DNA of 64,000 bases from Rhodeus uyekii. Its lineage: Eukaryota > Chordata > Actinopteri > Cypriniformes > Acheilognathidae. A program made the position numbers and the translations under genes. How positions within the stretch are numbered: position 1 is the stretch's first letter; each line of letters begins with the position of its first letter. Below are positions 34,030 through 47,600 of this stretch, piece by piece. The notes under the pieces were generated by a model. It was not told where the DNA came from, made no database searches, and worked only from the letters and a program-made list of their open reading frames with translations. Location: contig JAWRVZ010000014.1 in assembly GCA_037043235.1 (NCBI GenBank), forward strand, positions 3,224,001 through 3,288,000. The letters run 5' to 3'.

Positions 34030-34527
34030 CTAACTGTTAGATGTGCAGTCTGGCATCATCATATCTCCACACATAAACAGGGAGCTCAATTTGACCTCAG
34101 AGTGGACCTTCTTCAAGAACCAGATGTACTGGAGAGATCTGGCCTTGTTTTCACCATAACTCCAGATGGCTTTGTCCCATTGAGACGAGGAGACCTCACT
34201 GTGTTGATTAGTTAATCCTATAAAAATTTGAATTGCTGTGGATAGCAGCTTGTCACTCAGGGATGGAGTGTGCTGGGGCACAAGAGGGCAAAGGGTTAAT
34301 ATGAATCTGGCTGCTGCCTTTCTGACTGGTTCAAGCCTCATGCTCTGTAGATCTTTTTTTGAAGTGCTGTACCGGGAGAGAATGCGGAACTCTTTGCCCT
34401 GCACACGTTCTGATGCAAATGTGTTGTTTGCTTGTTTTTGTTTTGAACTGTGCAGCAGTGCCACAGGATGGAAGATGTAATTGGGGAGGACATTAAATCT
34501 TAAAATTACAGTCACATCGAGAGCGTT
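34030..34527 (-). CDS. Candidate terminal coding exon, unidentified protein
   Basis: On the - strand, a strong 3' splice site (ggttctttttttttcag) precedes an open reading of 165 codons starting at 34527 and ending in a TAG at 34030. The frame opens exactly on a codon boundary after the AG. The protein reads NALDVTVILRFNVLPNYIF at its start, then LEPVRKAAARFILTLCPLVP, QWDKAIWSYGENKARSLQYI and VHSEVKLSSLFMCG near the end. Composition is balanced and not repeat-like, and there is no transmembrane segment or coiled coil. I do not recognise a family. Extended upstream, the same frame runs through the pyrimidine tract to a Met at 34599, which is probably coincidental. The upstream exons would lie at higher coordinates but none is obvious in this window. 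It could be a gene nested antisense in the neuroligin intron, a dead retrogene or an unrecognised transposon fragment. Confidence 0.45.
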   Translation of the reverse strand, partial: NALDVTVILRFNVLPNYIFHPVALLHSSKQKQANNTFASERVQGKEFRILSRYSTSKKDLQSMRLEPVRKAAARFILTLCPLVPQHTPSLSDKLLSTAIQIFIGLTNQHSEVSSSQWDKAIWSYGENKARSLQYIWFLKKVHSEVKLSSLFMCGDMMMPDCTSNS

Positions 34528-34834
34528 CTGAAAAAAAAAGAACCAGGGAGAAAGATAATGAGGCATAACGGGAAAAGTCATGCAAACATGCATTGACATG
34601 ACCTTGACATGAACAATTTAGGGATATTAAATGGTTTTATTTGTGTCAGTTCTTGGGGCAAGTTCACTGGAACCGGCGAGTAAGGTTAAAAAGGTCTGCA
34701 AGCCAAATGCAGCCAGTTAAAAAAAATCTTCACCCATTATCCATTGACCTGTTCATTTGAGTGGTCAAAAATATAGTTGTGTGGTGTAAATAGCAATATC
34801 TCCACTAATATTCAAGGGTTTTGGGTCAATAAAT

Positions 34835-35377
34835 TGTCAAGTTTTGGGGAGAGCAAGGACCAACAGTGCAGGCGGGAAGGGAACTTTACTGGAAAAATAA
34901 AACAAAATTCAAACATAAACCAATCCAAGGGGGACAAGGATAAACACACGGGTCATGAATGTCCGAACCACGACACAAAACCAAGCTGAACAAGACCAGT
35001 CTGGTGATCGGACATCATAACCCACACATAAGACGCTACACAGACAAGAGTCAAGTCAAGTGAAGTCACCTTTATTTATATAGCGCTTTTTACAATGTAG
35101 ATTGTTTCAAAGCAGCTTTACAGTGGTCACAGGAAAAACAATACAAACAAAGTTTGTTTGGCTGAACAGCAGCCTTAAAAGAGCAGGCGAATCAATACAA
35201 TTGATGAATTTTAAGTGTTAAGTTTCCCCAACTGAGCAAGCCATAGGCGACAAGAGCGTGCGCGACTCAAGACTATCGAAGCCGCGTGGATACACAACAC
35301 ACGAGACATTATGGTAGTGTCAGAGCTCTGCCACAAAACCAAGAAATGACTAGACAGAATGTAGTAGAACACTGACA
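34835..35377 (-). mobile_element. Solo LTR with 5-bp target duplication, split by a LINE fragment
   Basis: This is the same family as 17208-17921, in the opposite orientation. It begins tgtcaagttttggg and ends tagaacactgaca on the + strand. It is flanked by TAAAT at 34830-34834 and TAAAT at 35378-35382, a clean target duplication. Blocks shared with the other copy include ggtcatgaatgtccgaacc and cagagctctgccac. A ~175-bp LINE-type tail lies inside at 35050-35224; without it the LTR is about 370 bp, so this copy also carries deletions. Confidence 0.85.
35050..35224 (-). mobile_element. Short LINE 3'-tail fragment nested in a solo LTR
   Basis: It matches the first ~190 bases of 32199-32840 closely (tatagcgctttttacaat, gtttcaaagcagctttac, caaagtttgtttggctgaac), ending at ttaagtgttaag in both. 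This repeated unit is common in fish genomes; here its insertion postdates the LTR. Confidence 0.7.
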
Positions 35378-35382
35378 TAAAT

Positions 35383-35828
35383 TGTGGGTCATCACAGGCA
35401 GTTTTGATTTATTTATATGGGGAAGACATTAATCCTTTTATTCAGCAAGAATGTGTCAAATCTATCAAATGTGATTGTACAGACAGTTACATATTTACAA
35501 AAAACACAAAAATGCTTCTTTTTATGCTTTCTATCCATAAACATATCCTGCAAATTGTTTTGTATATATCATGGTTTTCACACAAGAAAGCAGCACAACC
35601 GTTTTAACTGTGATAGGCTAATTTACTGCTTAAGAAACCTATCAAAATGATTTCTGAAGGATCATTTGACAATGAAGACTGGCGTAATGGCTACATTATC
35701 ATTACAGGAATAAGTTAAATAAAATTCAATTTCTTTTTTATTTTAACCCATGAACAGAATTGATGCAATATCAATTATATCTATAATGGATTAATGCTCT
35801 TGATGAAAAGAAAAGTCTAATATATATA
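35383..35828. other. Intronic sequence, nothing recognised
   Basis: No exon, element terminus or long repeat seen; overlapping short open frames at 35404-35650 are compositional. Confidence 0.4.
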
Positions 35829-36199
35829 CAGCGGGAAAAATAAATATTGAAGACGTCAACATTTTTCTTAGTAAATATATTTCTAAAGGTGCTGCTGACA
35901 TGAAATTTTCACCAGATGTTGGTAACAAGAGGCATACAGGAGGCGTCTTGAAGCTGTCATGACCAACAAAGGCTTTTGTACAAAGTATTAAATATGTTTT
36001 GGTAAGTGTGTTCAATACTTTTTCCCTCTGTCATTTATTAAACAACTTAATATACAAACATCTATGGTTTGATTTCTTTGCATGTGTGGATTAAATGGCT
36101 TGTTACCATCATCTGGTAAAAATTTAATGTCAACAGCACCCTTATTAATATATTTACTGAGAACAATGGTGACGTGTTCAATACTTATTTTCCCCGCTG
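35829..36199. mobile_element. Tc1-derived MITE with ~105-bp inverted repeats
   Basis: The element begins CAGCGGGAAAAATAAATATT and ends with the inverted form (caatacttattttccccgctg, read from the + strand in its last 21 bases less one). Long inverted arms continue inward, with ttctaaaggtgctgctgac matching gtcaacagcacccttattaa. Almost the whole interior, including the transposase, is deleted. A TA lies just before the left end, as expected for Tc1; on the right the TA has decayed. Confidence 0.8.
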
Positions 36200-36206
36200 A
36201 ATGAAT

Positions 36207-36331
<125 letters not shown>

Positions 36332-36423
36332 AATATACATAGATACATAACTGGAATCACTGATTTTCAGTGCCAGGTACAAAAAAGGAATGAAGCATGG
36401 CTAGGACAATAAGTAATTAAATA

Positions 36424-37597
36424 CACTCACTTAAAGGAATAATAAGAGCACCAAACTTATACGGTGTTTGACACCCCTTTCACTTTTAGAACTGCCTTAA
36501 TTCTATGTGGCATTTATTCAACAAGGTGCTGAAAGTATTCTTTAGAAATGTTGGCCCATATTAATAGGATATAATTTTGCAGTTGATGGAGATTTGTGGG
36601 ATGCACATCCAGGGCATGAAGCTCCCTTCCACCACATCCCAAAGATGCTCTATTGGGTTGAGATCTGGTGACTGTGGGGGACTCATTTTCTTGTTCAAGA
36701 AACCGATTTGAAATGATTTGAGCTTTGTGACATGCTGCATTATCCTGCTGGAAGTAGCCATCAGTGCATGTGTACATAGTGGTCATAAAGCGATTGACAT
36801 GGTCAAAAAAACAAAATGCTCAGGTAGGCCGTGACATTTAAACGATGCCCAATTGGCACTAAGGGGCCTAAACTGTACCAAGAAAACATCCCCACACCAT
36901 TACATCACCACTAGCAGCCTGCACAGTGGTAACAAGGCATGATGAATCCATGATCTCATTCTGTTTAAGCCAAATTCTGACTCTACCTTCTGAATGTCTC
37001 AAAAGAAATTGAGACTCATCAAGTCCAGTCAACATTTTTCAAGTCTTCAACTGTCCTATTTTGGTGAGCTTGTGCAAATTGTAGCCACTTTTTCCTATTT
37101 GTATTGGAGATGAGTGGTACCTGGTGGGGTCTTCTGCTGTTTTAGCCCTTCCGCAAGGTTGTGCGTGTTGTGGCTTCACAAATGCTTTGCTGCATACCTA
37201 GGTTGTAACGAGTGGTTATTTCAGTCAAAGTTGCTCTTCTATCAGCTTGAATCAGTCAGCCCAGTCTCCTCTTACCTCTAGCATCAACAAGGCATTTTTA
37301 CCCACAGGTATGGATATTTTTCCCTTTCCACACCATTCTTTGTAAACACTACAAATGGTTGTGCGTGAAAATCCCAGGAACTGAGCAGACTGTGAAAGAC
37401 TCAGTCTAGCCCGTTCGGATCCAACAACCATACCACGCTCAAAATTGCCCATTCTGACATTCAGTTTGGAGTTCAGAAGATTGTCTTGACCACAACCACA
37501 CCCCTAAGTGCATTGAAGCAACTTTCATGTGATTGGTTGATTAGATAATTGCATTAATGAGAATTTTAACAAACGTTCCTAATAATATTTTTTGTTT
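36424..37597 (-). mobile_element. Tc1-like transposon relic, same family as 58.6 kb
   Basis: The left terminus cactcacttaaaggaataa and the right ttcctaataatattttttg are decayed versions of the ends of the copy at 58648-59775. The interior matches that copy in inverse orientation along most of its length. Remains of the transposase lie on the - strand, broken by stops and frameshifts. Confidence 0.75.
36514..37452 (-). pseudogene. Tc1 transposase pseudogene
   Basis: The N-terminal start at 37452 reads MGNFERGMVVGSERARLSLS then QSAQFLGFSRTTICSVYKEW, a helix-turn-helix with the typical SRTT recognition helix. The catalytic domain is fragmentary. The third block appears as FQQDNAACHKAQ near 36750, which contains the QQDN region with the second aspartate, and [12 protein letters not shown] near 36660 is the final catalytic block, where the acidic residue lies just after the HLW. 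Stops separate the parts. This copy has lost several segments that the 58.6-kb copy retains. Confidence 0.7.
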
Positions 37598-39716
<2,119 letters not shown>

Positions 39717-42700
39717 AATAAAACTTAATACAAATACAAAATACAAATTTATATAATTTGTAATAAATAAATTTAAGCCATATAATAATCAATATTGTGT
39801 GATACAAAAAAATAAATTAAATTGCAGATTTACATGTTACATGTCTATCATGTCTCCGTTTTCACCCTGAGTGTATCTGAATGTATATTGAGATGTACAC
39901 TCAGATATTCAATGTGTAAAGAAAATATGTTAGTATTTATTACTTGATGGTTAACTGATGGTTACGCCACTTGACATTGGTCACTGCTCATTGTCCGCAT
40001 AGGTTATTCCCTTTTGCTTGTGAAAATACTTGTAAAATAATGTTAATTTTGCAAGCACTAAGCTTGCCAAACAAGCAGTCCTAATAGCTGCTAAAGTGTG
40101 CCAAGTGTTAAATTAGTGCCAAGTGTTAAATAAACTGCATTTGGCTAGTTGTGTGAAAAAAGATCCTCTTTGTTCCTCTTTGTTTGTGGAGGGACAATAT
40201 CAACACAGTGTTGAGGTGCCAAATGTACTGTTGCACAATATTGCATATTTTACCTTGGCATAAAAGCAAAAGCTCAGTTTGATGACCATGATATTAAAAA
40301 TGCAACGCCATCTTTTTCTTCTTCATTCAAACCCTGAAACTTCTCATTTCATTTAGTTTTGGATGAGGACCAGGCTATGCTAAGAGCCTTATCTATCCAC
40401 AGGATATATTGTGTAACTTCTGATGCCTACCACTTTTACATCAAAGATTATTATTTTTATCCAGAACAGACACATAAGCCTGTCAGAGAACATTACTTAA
40501 ATGCTCTTGTCAAGACATTCTCTCATTTGTACAGTACATCCTGTAGGTGTTTTGGAAATCAAAGCAGAGGGACATGTGATGGGCTCAGCTGCACTTGGTT
40601 GCTGTATGGTCATGTGATCACTCCATGAACTGAAAACATGCAATTTAAGTGAGGGAAATTATGGATTCTCCGGATCAGTGTGACTTGGTGAAATAAGATA
40701 ATTTGCTTTTGATTAGGTTATATTACCACATTTATTGTTCTCGTGTATATATGAAGTGTTTAGTGTGTTGTTGTTTTTTGGTCAGGGTTGTAGGTACTTT
40801 TTATTTTGTATTGCATAGTCAAATATAGCAAATGTGAAGCATTAAGTATGTCATCTGAAGCAGACATTTAAACATAGGAATTAGGAAATTAAAGTGGCAA
40901 ATTTTCATTTTGTTTTCGTTTAAATTCTCCATTAGCCTTTTGGCCTGATGTGCATAAAGTAGACAAACATGGATTATGTTATAAGATGATAAAAGGAGTG
41001 TTGATATGCACAATTGCTGCTTGAAACAAATACAAATATAGAAAATATCACAAGTAAAGCTGCTTCTTGATTTACACATTTTTTTTCATGTTTCAAATTA
41101 GTTTATGAGGTTAAAGGTTCTGAAGATACTGCTGTTTTCACTCTAATTAGAATGATTGTCATGACTGTCCTCTTTGACATCACTTACCATATCTACATAT
41201 TCATGTTTTTTTTTTTCCAATTCATTTCCTGTCTTACACTTTTGGCTAATTTTAAATTATGCATAGTTGATTTGATGTGGTGGTCTGATTAGAATTCCTG
41301 AAAATGTTTTAAATATGCTGTTAACAGACATATAAAGGAACGTTAATGGCTTGACACTAATTACTGGATGATCCCTGCTGAGAATGATTTTAATTACATG
41401 AGCTTGGATCCGATTAAGGCCTTCACAATAAGTCAATATTCAGAATGTCAGCATGAGCAGTACATATAAGCTTCTCCATGTATACCAAATTTTTCCCAGC
41501 AATATATGAAATGCGTTTAAATGAAAGTTTAGAGATTATAGAGGGGATCTGGCATTTGAAGTCATTGAACAGAGGCACCCTAACATTTTTCCTCTGAATT
41601 TAGTGCTGCTTTATGTGGAATTTCCTGATCTGTGAAAGTGCACAGCTGTTCCTTGATGTTGCTTATTTTGCAGGTGACAGATCAAAGGCTTTAGAAATAC
41701 TTAAATATGCATATTCACCATATTGGTACACATCTTATGTTTGTCTGATGACTAAGTGTGAACTTTAAAGTAATTTTAAAGCTTGGAGAATACTCTAAAA
41801 CTAATCTTGATAAAGTATTTTACATCAGACTTTGACCAAAGACCATGATGTTTGATGAGTGCTTATTACTGTCTGTAATTGTATGTATGAATAGATTTTG
41901 TGCCACAGCTGTTTTGCAGATGATGTTTAAAAGAGACTAAAGACATCTTATAAACAGGATGCCTGTCCCTATTTCTGCTTCATCCAAAGGATACACATAA
42001 ACACAATTTCACTCACCATACTGTGATGAAAGACAAGAGATCTAATTTACAAGCCGTGAGATTTCCTTTTGCAGGGAGAATGCTTAGGGTCACACCGTTG
42101 CTCAGTTTGGCGTAGTGTTCAGTTAATCCATCTGCTGGATGATTTTTAGGCCAAGGGCACTTTGTAGATCCTTCAGAATGAATGCTTGAATTATATTTGA
42201 TACCAAGCTGTTCACTGAAGCAGGTATCTGCCTGGGGAGCTGAAACTGAGACCTGTCAGAGCAGATGTCGTCCATCCATTGCAAATCTTAGATAAAGAAG
42301 GAAGGAAAACAGAATGTAGTGGAACGTAGAGCTTTCTAGCAACTCAAGCTGAAAGAGAGCAGTCTAAACCCTCCATGTCACAATTCCTTTACTCTCTTAC
42401 TACATTTTATATTATATGATTGTCTGAGCACTTAAAAAGGGAATTGGTGCCCATCAATGAGTTTTCTTCATGTATCACAATGTTTCTATATTTAAAGATC
42501 ATGTATGTCTTGTGGTGTGCATCCGGAAAAGCATTTTTAGAAAGTAGTAGTAACTGACACTTTGCCATTTAACAGGCTTCTATCTTAAAACTGTCACTAT
42601 GGATGCTTCGTTACCTTCAGAAAATGGGTGCAGCATTTGAAAAAAAAAAACAAGCTAAATTTCATCTCTTCTAATTGACAATATCTCTAAGGAATATAAC

Positions 42701-44009
42701 TTTTTTTCAATTAAAGACCAATGGGCCTCATTCTTTAAGGATTCATATTGCATTATTTTTGTGTACAAATCACGATTGACCAATATCCGTTGAACTAAAA
42801 TTTGTTCTAAATTCATGTACATGTTATCATATACAGGGAAGAATAAGAAAATACTTTATATGTAGAAAGATGGTGTAGTCACATTACTTATGAATGGGAG
42901 AAAGTAAAGTGCACAATATGGCGAAATAAGTCCTGCCTTCTAATAAAAGAGCCAATCTCTCCCATTACGAGCTCTGGTTGCTATAGAGACAATCTGTGTT
43001 CTCAGACACGAACTTGAGACTGCACATGCACATTGGCTGGTCTAGCCATGAAATAAAGCTTTTTGAACATTATTTGAGAAAATATTTGTCATGTCATATG
43101 TGCTGACTTGAAATATTAGCCATAAAGTTTCTAAGATTTCAGGATTTCCCTCTTCAAGTAGATAGGACTTGGTCTTACATATCCGAAATAGCTGCTCAGA
43201 GGAGTTGCAAATATGGCCGTCGAGTGAACAGACTCTCCTTGAAAGGGAATTTAATTATACTTTGAGCTGCAAGGTTTCTCTGTATAACAACACAGACGCT
43301 TCTATGTGCAGCTGGCTAATAAGAGGTGTAAGGGAAACGGGTTAATTTAGTTCAAAGGGAATTGTTAATTAATTTTATAGGGAATTTTGACAGAATCACT
43401 TATTTATGGCCCAACAAATGAATTGTCCCACACTCAAATGAACTGGCCATAACTATCAACTCTGCAGCTGATATTAATATCCAGACTATTAAAAGTTAAA
43501 ACATTATTAACAAGGTAGAACGATCAGGGGCCATATATATATATATACATAAACATTTTACTTACCATTAAGAGTTCTCCAAAATAGCAGAAAAAAATCT
43601 TAGGTAATAGTTATCTCTTAAAACCTATCCGCAAAGCTGCTGAGACCAACTTTTACTGTGGAATATATTACATTGTTTATGATTTGGTTTTAGTGACTTG
43701 TCCTCTTGACTACTTCTAACTTTTTACAGATTTTTGAGCTGAATGTAGCATTAAGCATTTTTTTTTTTTTTTTTTTAATTTCGTCTAAATCTGAAAACTT
43801 GGAGGAGTTCATTTTGTGAATATGGCCCTGGGGCTGTATAAAACTGAAAAAAAAAAAAAAATACTCTTTAAGAAAGTCTTAAGCTTTGACTTAAGTATCA
43901 TTTTTATGTAAAAAGTAGTACTTGTCTAAGAGTATGACATTTTTATAAAGAAGCTAAAAACAACTTTCAGTTGCTCAGACAGGTCTCTTCTCCTCTTTAG
44001 TGTGGCATG
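39717..44009. other. Long apparently single-copy intron stretch
   Basis: No exon or element end was recognised in 4.3 kb. The 89-codon frame at 40359-40628 follows a ttag that looks like an acceptor, but it has no recognisable protein. A short duplicated unit aagtgtgccaagtgttaaat lies at about 40094-40132. Homopolymer runs occur at 43757-43776 and 43846-43861. Positions 41330-41690 and 41930-42320 look unique and could hold conserved non-coding elements. Confidence 0.4.
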
Positions 44010-44326
44010 CACAGACACACAATGCAAATACTAAAACTTTTATCCTTTCACGATTTCAGGTGTGATTTTGATATTGCCCACACCTGTTACTTATTCCTGG
44101 TGAGTTTAAAGGAGTATCACATGCTTGAAAAAAATCTTATTTAAGCACAATTATGAAAGGGTGCCAATAGTTTTATCCAGTAAATCTTTGGAGTTTTGTG
44201 TGAAATGATGTCAAATTTGCTTTGTTGTGTGTTTTGGAAACAAAACGGTAACAAAAACGTGTTAATGCAATAGCAACTTGATTTTCTGGAAATTTTCCAG
44301 GGTGCCAATTATTTTAGCCATAACTG
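44010..44326. mobile_element. Right half of a Tc1-derived element (relative at 54.05 kb)
   Basis: It is homologous in the same orientation to 54535-54854: agacacacaatgcaaa, gtgagtttaaaggag, tgcttgaaa, then caacttgattttctg and the terminal ggccat/gccat-aactg. It ends at actg next to a TA. The left half and the left terminal repeat are missing. Confidence 0.7.
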
Positions 44327-44482
44327 TATTTCAAGAATGAACTCATTCAATAAAATTGGTATCTTGTCAAAAATTTAGTCCCAGTAACAGCACCTATTAT
44401 AATTGAGCTTGAGCTCTTCTGAAAGGGATGATGAGAAGACAACTTTTTAAAGGGTGACCTGAGTTACCTGGAAAATAATATT

Positions 44483-44640
44483 TTTACATTTTACATTTAT
44501 GCATTTGGCAGACACTTTTATCTAAAGCGACTTACATTGCATTCAAGGAACACATTGAATCAGTTCTTGCTGTCCCTGGGATTGAACCCATGACATTGGC
44601 GTTGTAAACACCAATGCTCTACTGATTGAGCTAAAGGAAA
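44483..44640 (-). mobile_element. tRNA-derived SINE with L2-type tail
   Basis: On the - strand the head contains TAGCTCAATCAGTAGAGC (44633-44616), a tRNA D-arm/A-box, and GGGTTCAATCCC (44589-44578), a tRNA T-arm/B-box, the internal RNA polymerase III promoter. The body aagaactgattcaatgtg and the tail gtaagtcgctttagataaaa then gtctgccaaatgcataaatg follow. The tail matches the L2 LINE at 20.66 kb, consistent with that LINE's enzyme mobilising the SINE. It is not a functional tRNA gene: the acceptor stem and anticodon arm do not fold. It resembles SINEs described from cyprinid fish. Confidence 0.85.
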
Positions 44641-47600
44641 ACTATGAATAACATCCATCAATTTGTTTAATGTGGTTTGTTTTGCAACCATGGTATTTAA
44701 TACCTTGCTAACTGTGGAGTCACCAACAAACACATAGTCATTATTACTTCAGTTTCTGCAGTTAAATTGTGTAGAGTGGTAAAAGTTATTGAGTTTTTGA
44801 CTAGGTCAAAAAAAAAAAGTCAACTGATCAAGTCAACTCTCTTTCATATAACTTTCATTGTTAGAAATTGCATGGCCTCTTCTCTGCTGCCATCTTGTTA
44901 CTGTGTTAGGATACTTCTTCAGCTCTTTTAAATAATTTAACAGCTGAGACCTAGTTTTAACACTCAGGAACGTTTATGAATCCCACTCACTCTTAAGTCT
45001 AGGAATAAAAATAAAATTAAATAATTCTTAGAATTGTTACCTACTTAAGAAAAAACATTTTACTCTCAATGGCTTTATACTTACAGTCCCACAAGCTTAA
45101 GACACTAAATTCATAAGCACTTAAGACAATTCTCTTTAAATGCAAACAAAACGTAGACTTCACAAAACTCTCTATTACATAAGAAAGTGCAAATTAAAGA
45201 AAGAAGATGAGAAAAGATTGATTGAGACTATATATATATATATATATATATAAATTAATTATTATTATAATATTATATAAATTAATTTTCTATAGCAATA
45301 TTTGCACTGTATACGACCTTATCTGAACAAATCCTCTAACATTAATTCAACCCTTCTATTGATTCATAGGTGGAGTTATTGAGTTTTATATCAATCCACC
45401 AACTTTGCTTGAAAGAAAATAAACCAAGTGAAAAAGGAAAAGTACATGATGCTGTTTTAGACTCTGATCCCAAACTCATCCAGTTTACAAGTCTTCCGAT
45501 GTTTAACCTATCCTTTTTAACCTCAGATGTCTGCCCAAACCTTGGGAGTTCTGAACAATTGGACATTTTCTTTAATAAGGGGTGTTTAATTCCTCGCGCT
45601 TAAATTACAGTTGTCATATTATTATTATTATTATTAGCTTTCTAGCTTTAGCTAACTTTCATGATTTCATGCTTCCTAAGAACCGCTAATAAATAGTTAT
45701 TAAAAAGGACATCGACAGTGAGTCGTTACATGATATTCAAAAGTCTCAGTGGTAGACATGAGGTTAATTAAGCAATGAAATTAAATTTGATTATAAGTCC
45801 GCTTAGCTTTGTTTTTGGAAGGTCTGTAACTATCATTCACTGGCAGTCAGTTGGAGTCAACCCATGTGCCGTTTATTTAAATACAAAAATCTGAACAGAG
45901 ACTTTTGACTTGACTTTTGTCATGACCAATAGAAACATAAGGGCTAATTAAATAATAAATATCACCAAACAATGAACACCTGAATACAATGAAACAATAA
46001 ACCAATGAGGATATGTAAATGAAGAACCACATGACTAAACCAACCAATGGGAGTATCGGCTGTGGCTGGACGCAAACAATTAGCGAGAGTTGCCACTTGC
46101 AGTCAGGGACAAGCTGAAAATGGAGAGGTGAAGTCAGGCACTTTCTGCTTCCCATGGAGATGCTAGCACTGAATTTGCATACTTTATCACAGCTGAAATA
46201 AAATAAATGCAATTTTTGTCAACTATAACGATGGTTCAGAGACATTTTCATTTAATATTTTATGTATTGCTTAATACTACTTCTTTATGCACAAGAATAA
46301 CATAAGCCGACACTATTTAAATAGAACTGGGGTTTACCATTTTATCACTTTTATAACAACAAAACAAACTTTTGTTAAACACAAAACAACATTACACTGT
46401 GATTCTACATGAAAAGAGCTTATGAGCTTTTTTATTGTTATTAAAACACAGATTTGTAAGCACTAGTGAAATGGAATATTTCAGAATAGACACATGATAG
46501 TTGGCATGCAGTGAATCTGGCCAATCGTGGAACAGCTGTCATTATTAGAGCTTTTGTACTCTCTTTTGAAAAACTGCACCATTTGCTCTCAAAACACTCT
46601 TGCTGCAATCAAGGGTTTTGCAATTTTTGGAATTCTCCATTTTTGTCTCAAGTTGCACAAAATTTCAAGACGATAGGCACTGCTTCAAGTCAGCCCCTGA
46701 TCAATCTGCGCAGTTCTGCATGAAGTCGAACAAGCCTAAAACATGACCGATGTGCAACACATGCCAAGGAAACATGGCTGATTTCAAAATGGAAGACATC
46801 CCAGTATGCTCAGTATGTTTAACAAAACCCAAAATAATTAACGTGACAGTTTGATATTTAAATATATTCTTTTTACCACTCAGATAGTGAGTTCAGTATT
46901 GTGTTGTGAATAAGAAGAGGTCAGAAAGAGGTTTCAAATAGAGGTCTGTTTTAGGTCTGAATCATGATGATTCTTGTGAATCATCCCCATTTGGCATTAA
47001 GTCATGATTTTCCTCTTGAACTTAAAGATGTCATCTTCAAACCCATTTAACAGATTATGTTTAAATAGTCATCTCTTACAAGTGTTCTTTATTTCAACGT
47101 TAGTCTGTCTCAGTCTCTGTTTTATTCGCTCTTGTTCCTGCAAAGCTCTGCGATCTAGATCTGTATAAACTGTGTTTATTTTGTTTGAACTAAGGATGAC
47201 ACACATGACATTGCTGCGGGATCTTGCTGTGCATGCTCTCAGGCAAGAGCATGTCTTTAGAAAGCATTATATGTTTGAGAGTGATGAAATAAAAGAAAAG
47301 TTGTCCGGCATGTCCTTATATGGAGATGGTTTGGGTGTGTTTTATGCAAATGGATAACTTCAAGGACGCAGTCACTTTTGAGCAATATTTGAACAATGTT
47401 CAGAACAAAGAAATGTATATATGAACATTTTGTGATTTAGGCATTTTTTTTTCTTTCTCCAGTGCATATAGATATTAATTAATTAAAGCAATTATTAGTA
47501 AATGAGACCTATTGTATCCTAGATGCAGAGTGAGTAATCATCCACCCATTAAAATCACAAACATTGCTACCCATATGTCTGTTTTTTTTTTTTTTTTCAA

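Noticed and set aside
40359..40628. Possible exon after an acceptor-like ttag
   Set aside because: No donor, no recognisable protein, and the length is not unusual for 64 kb of AT-rich DNA.
44560..44640. Possible tRNA gene on the - strand
   Set aside because: A-box and B-box are present, but no acceptor stem or anticodon arm folds, and an L2-type tail follows, so it is a SINE.
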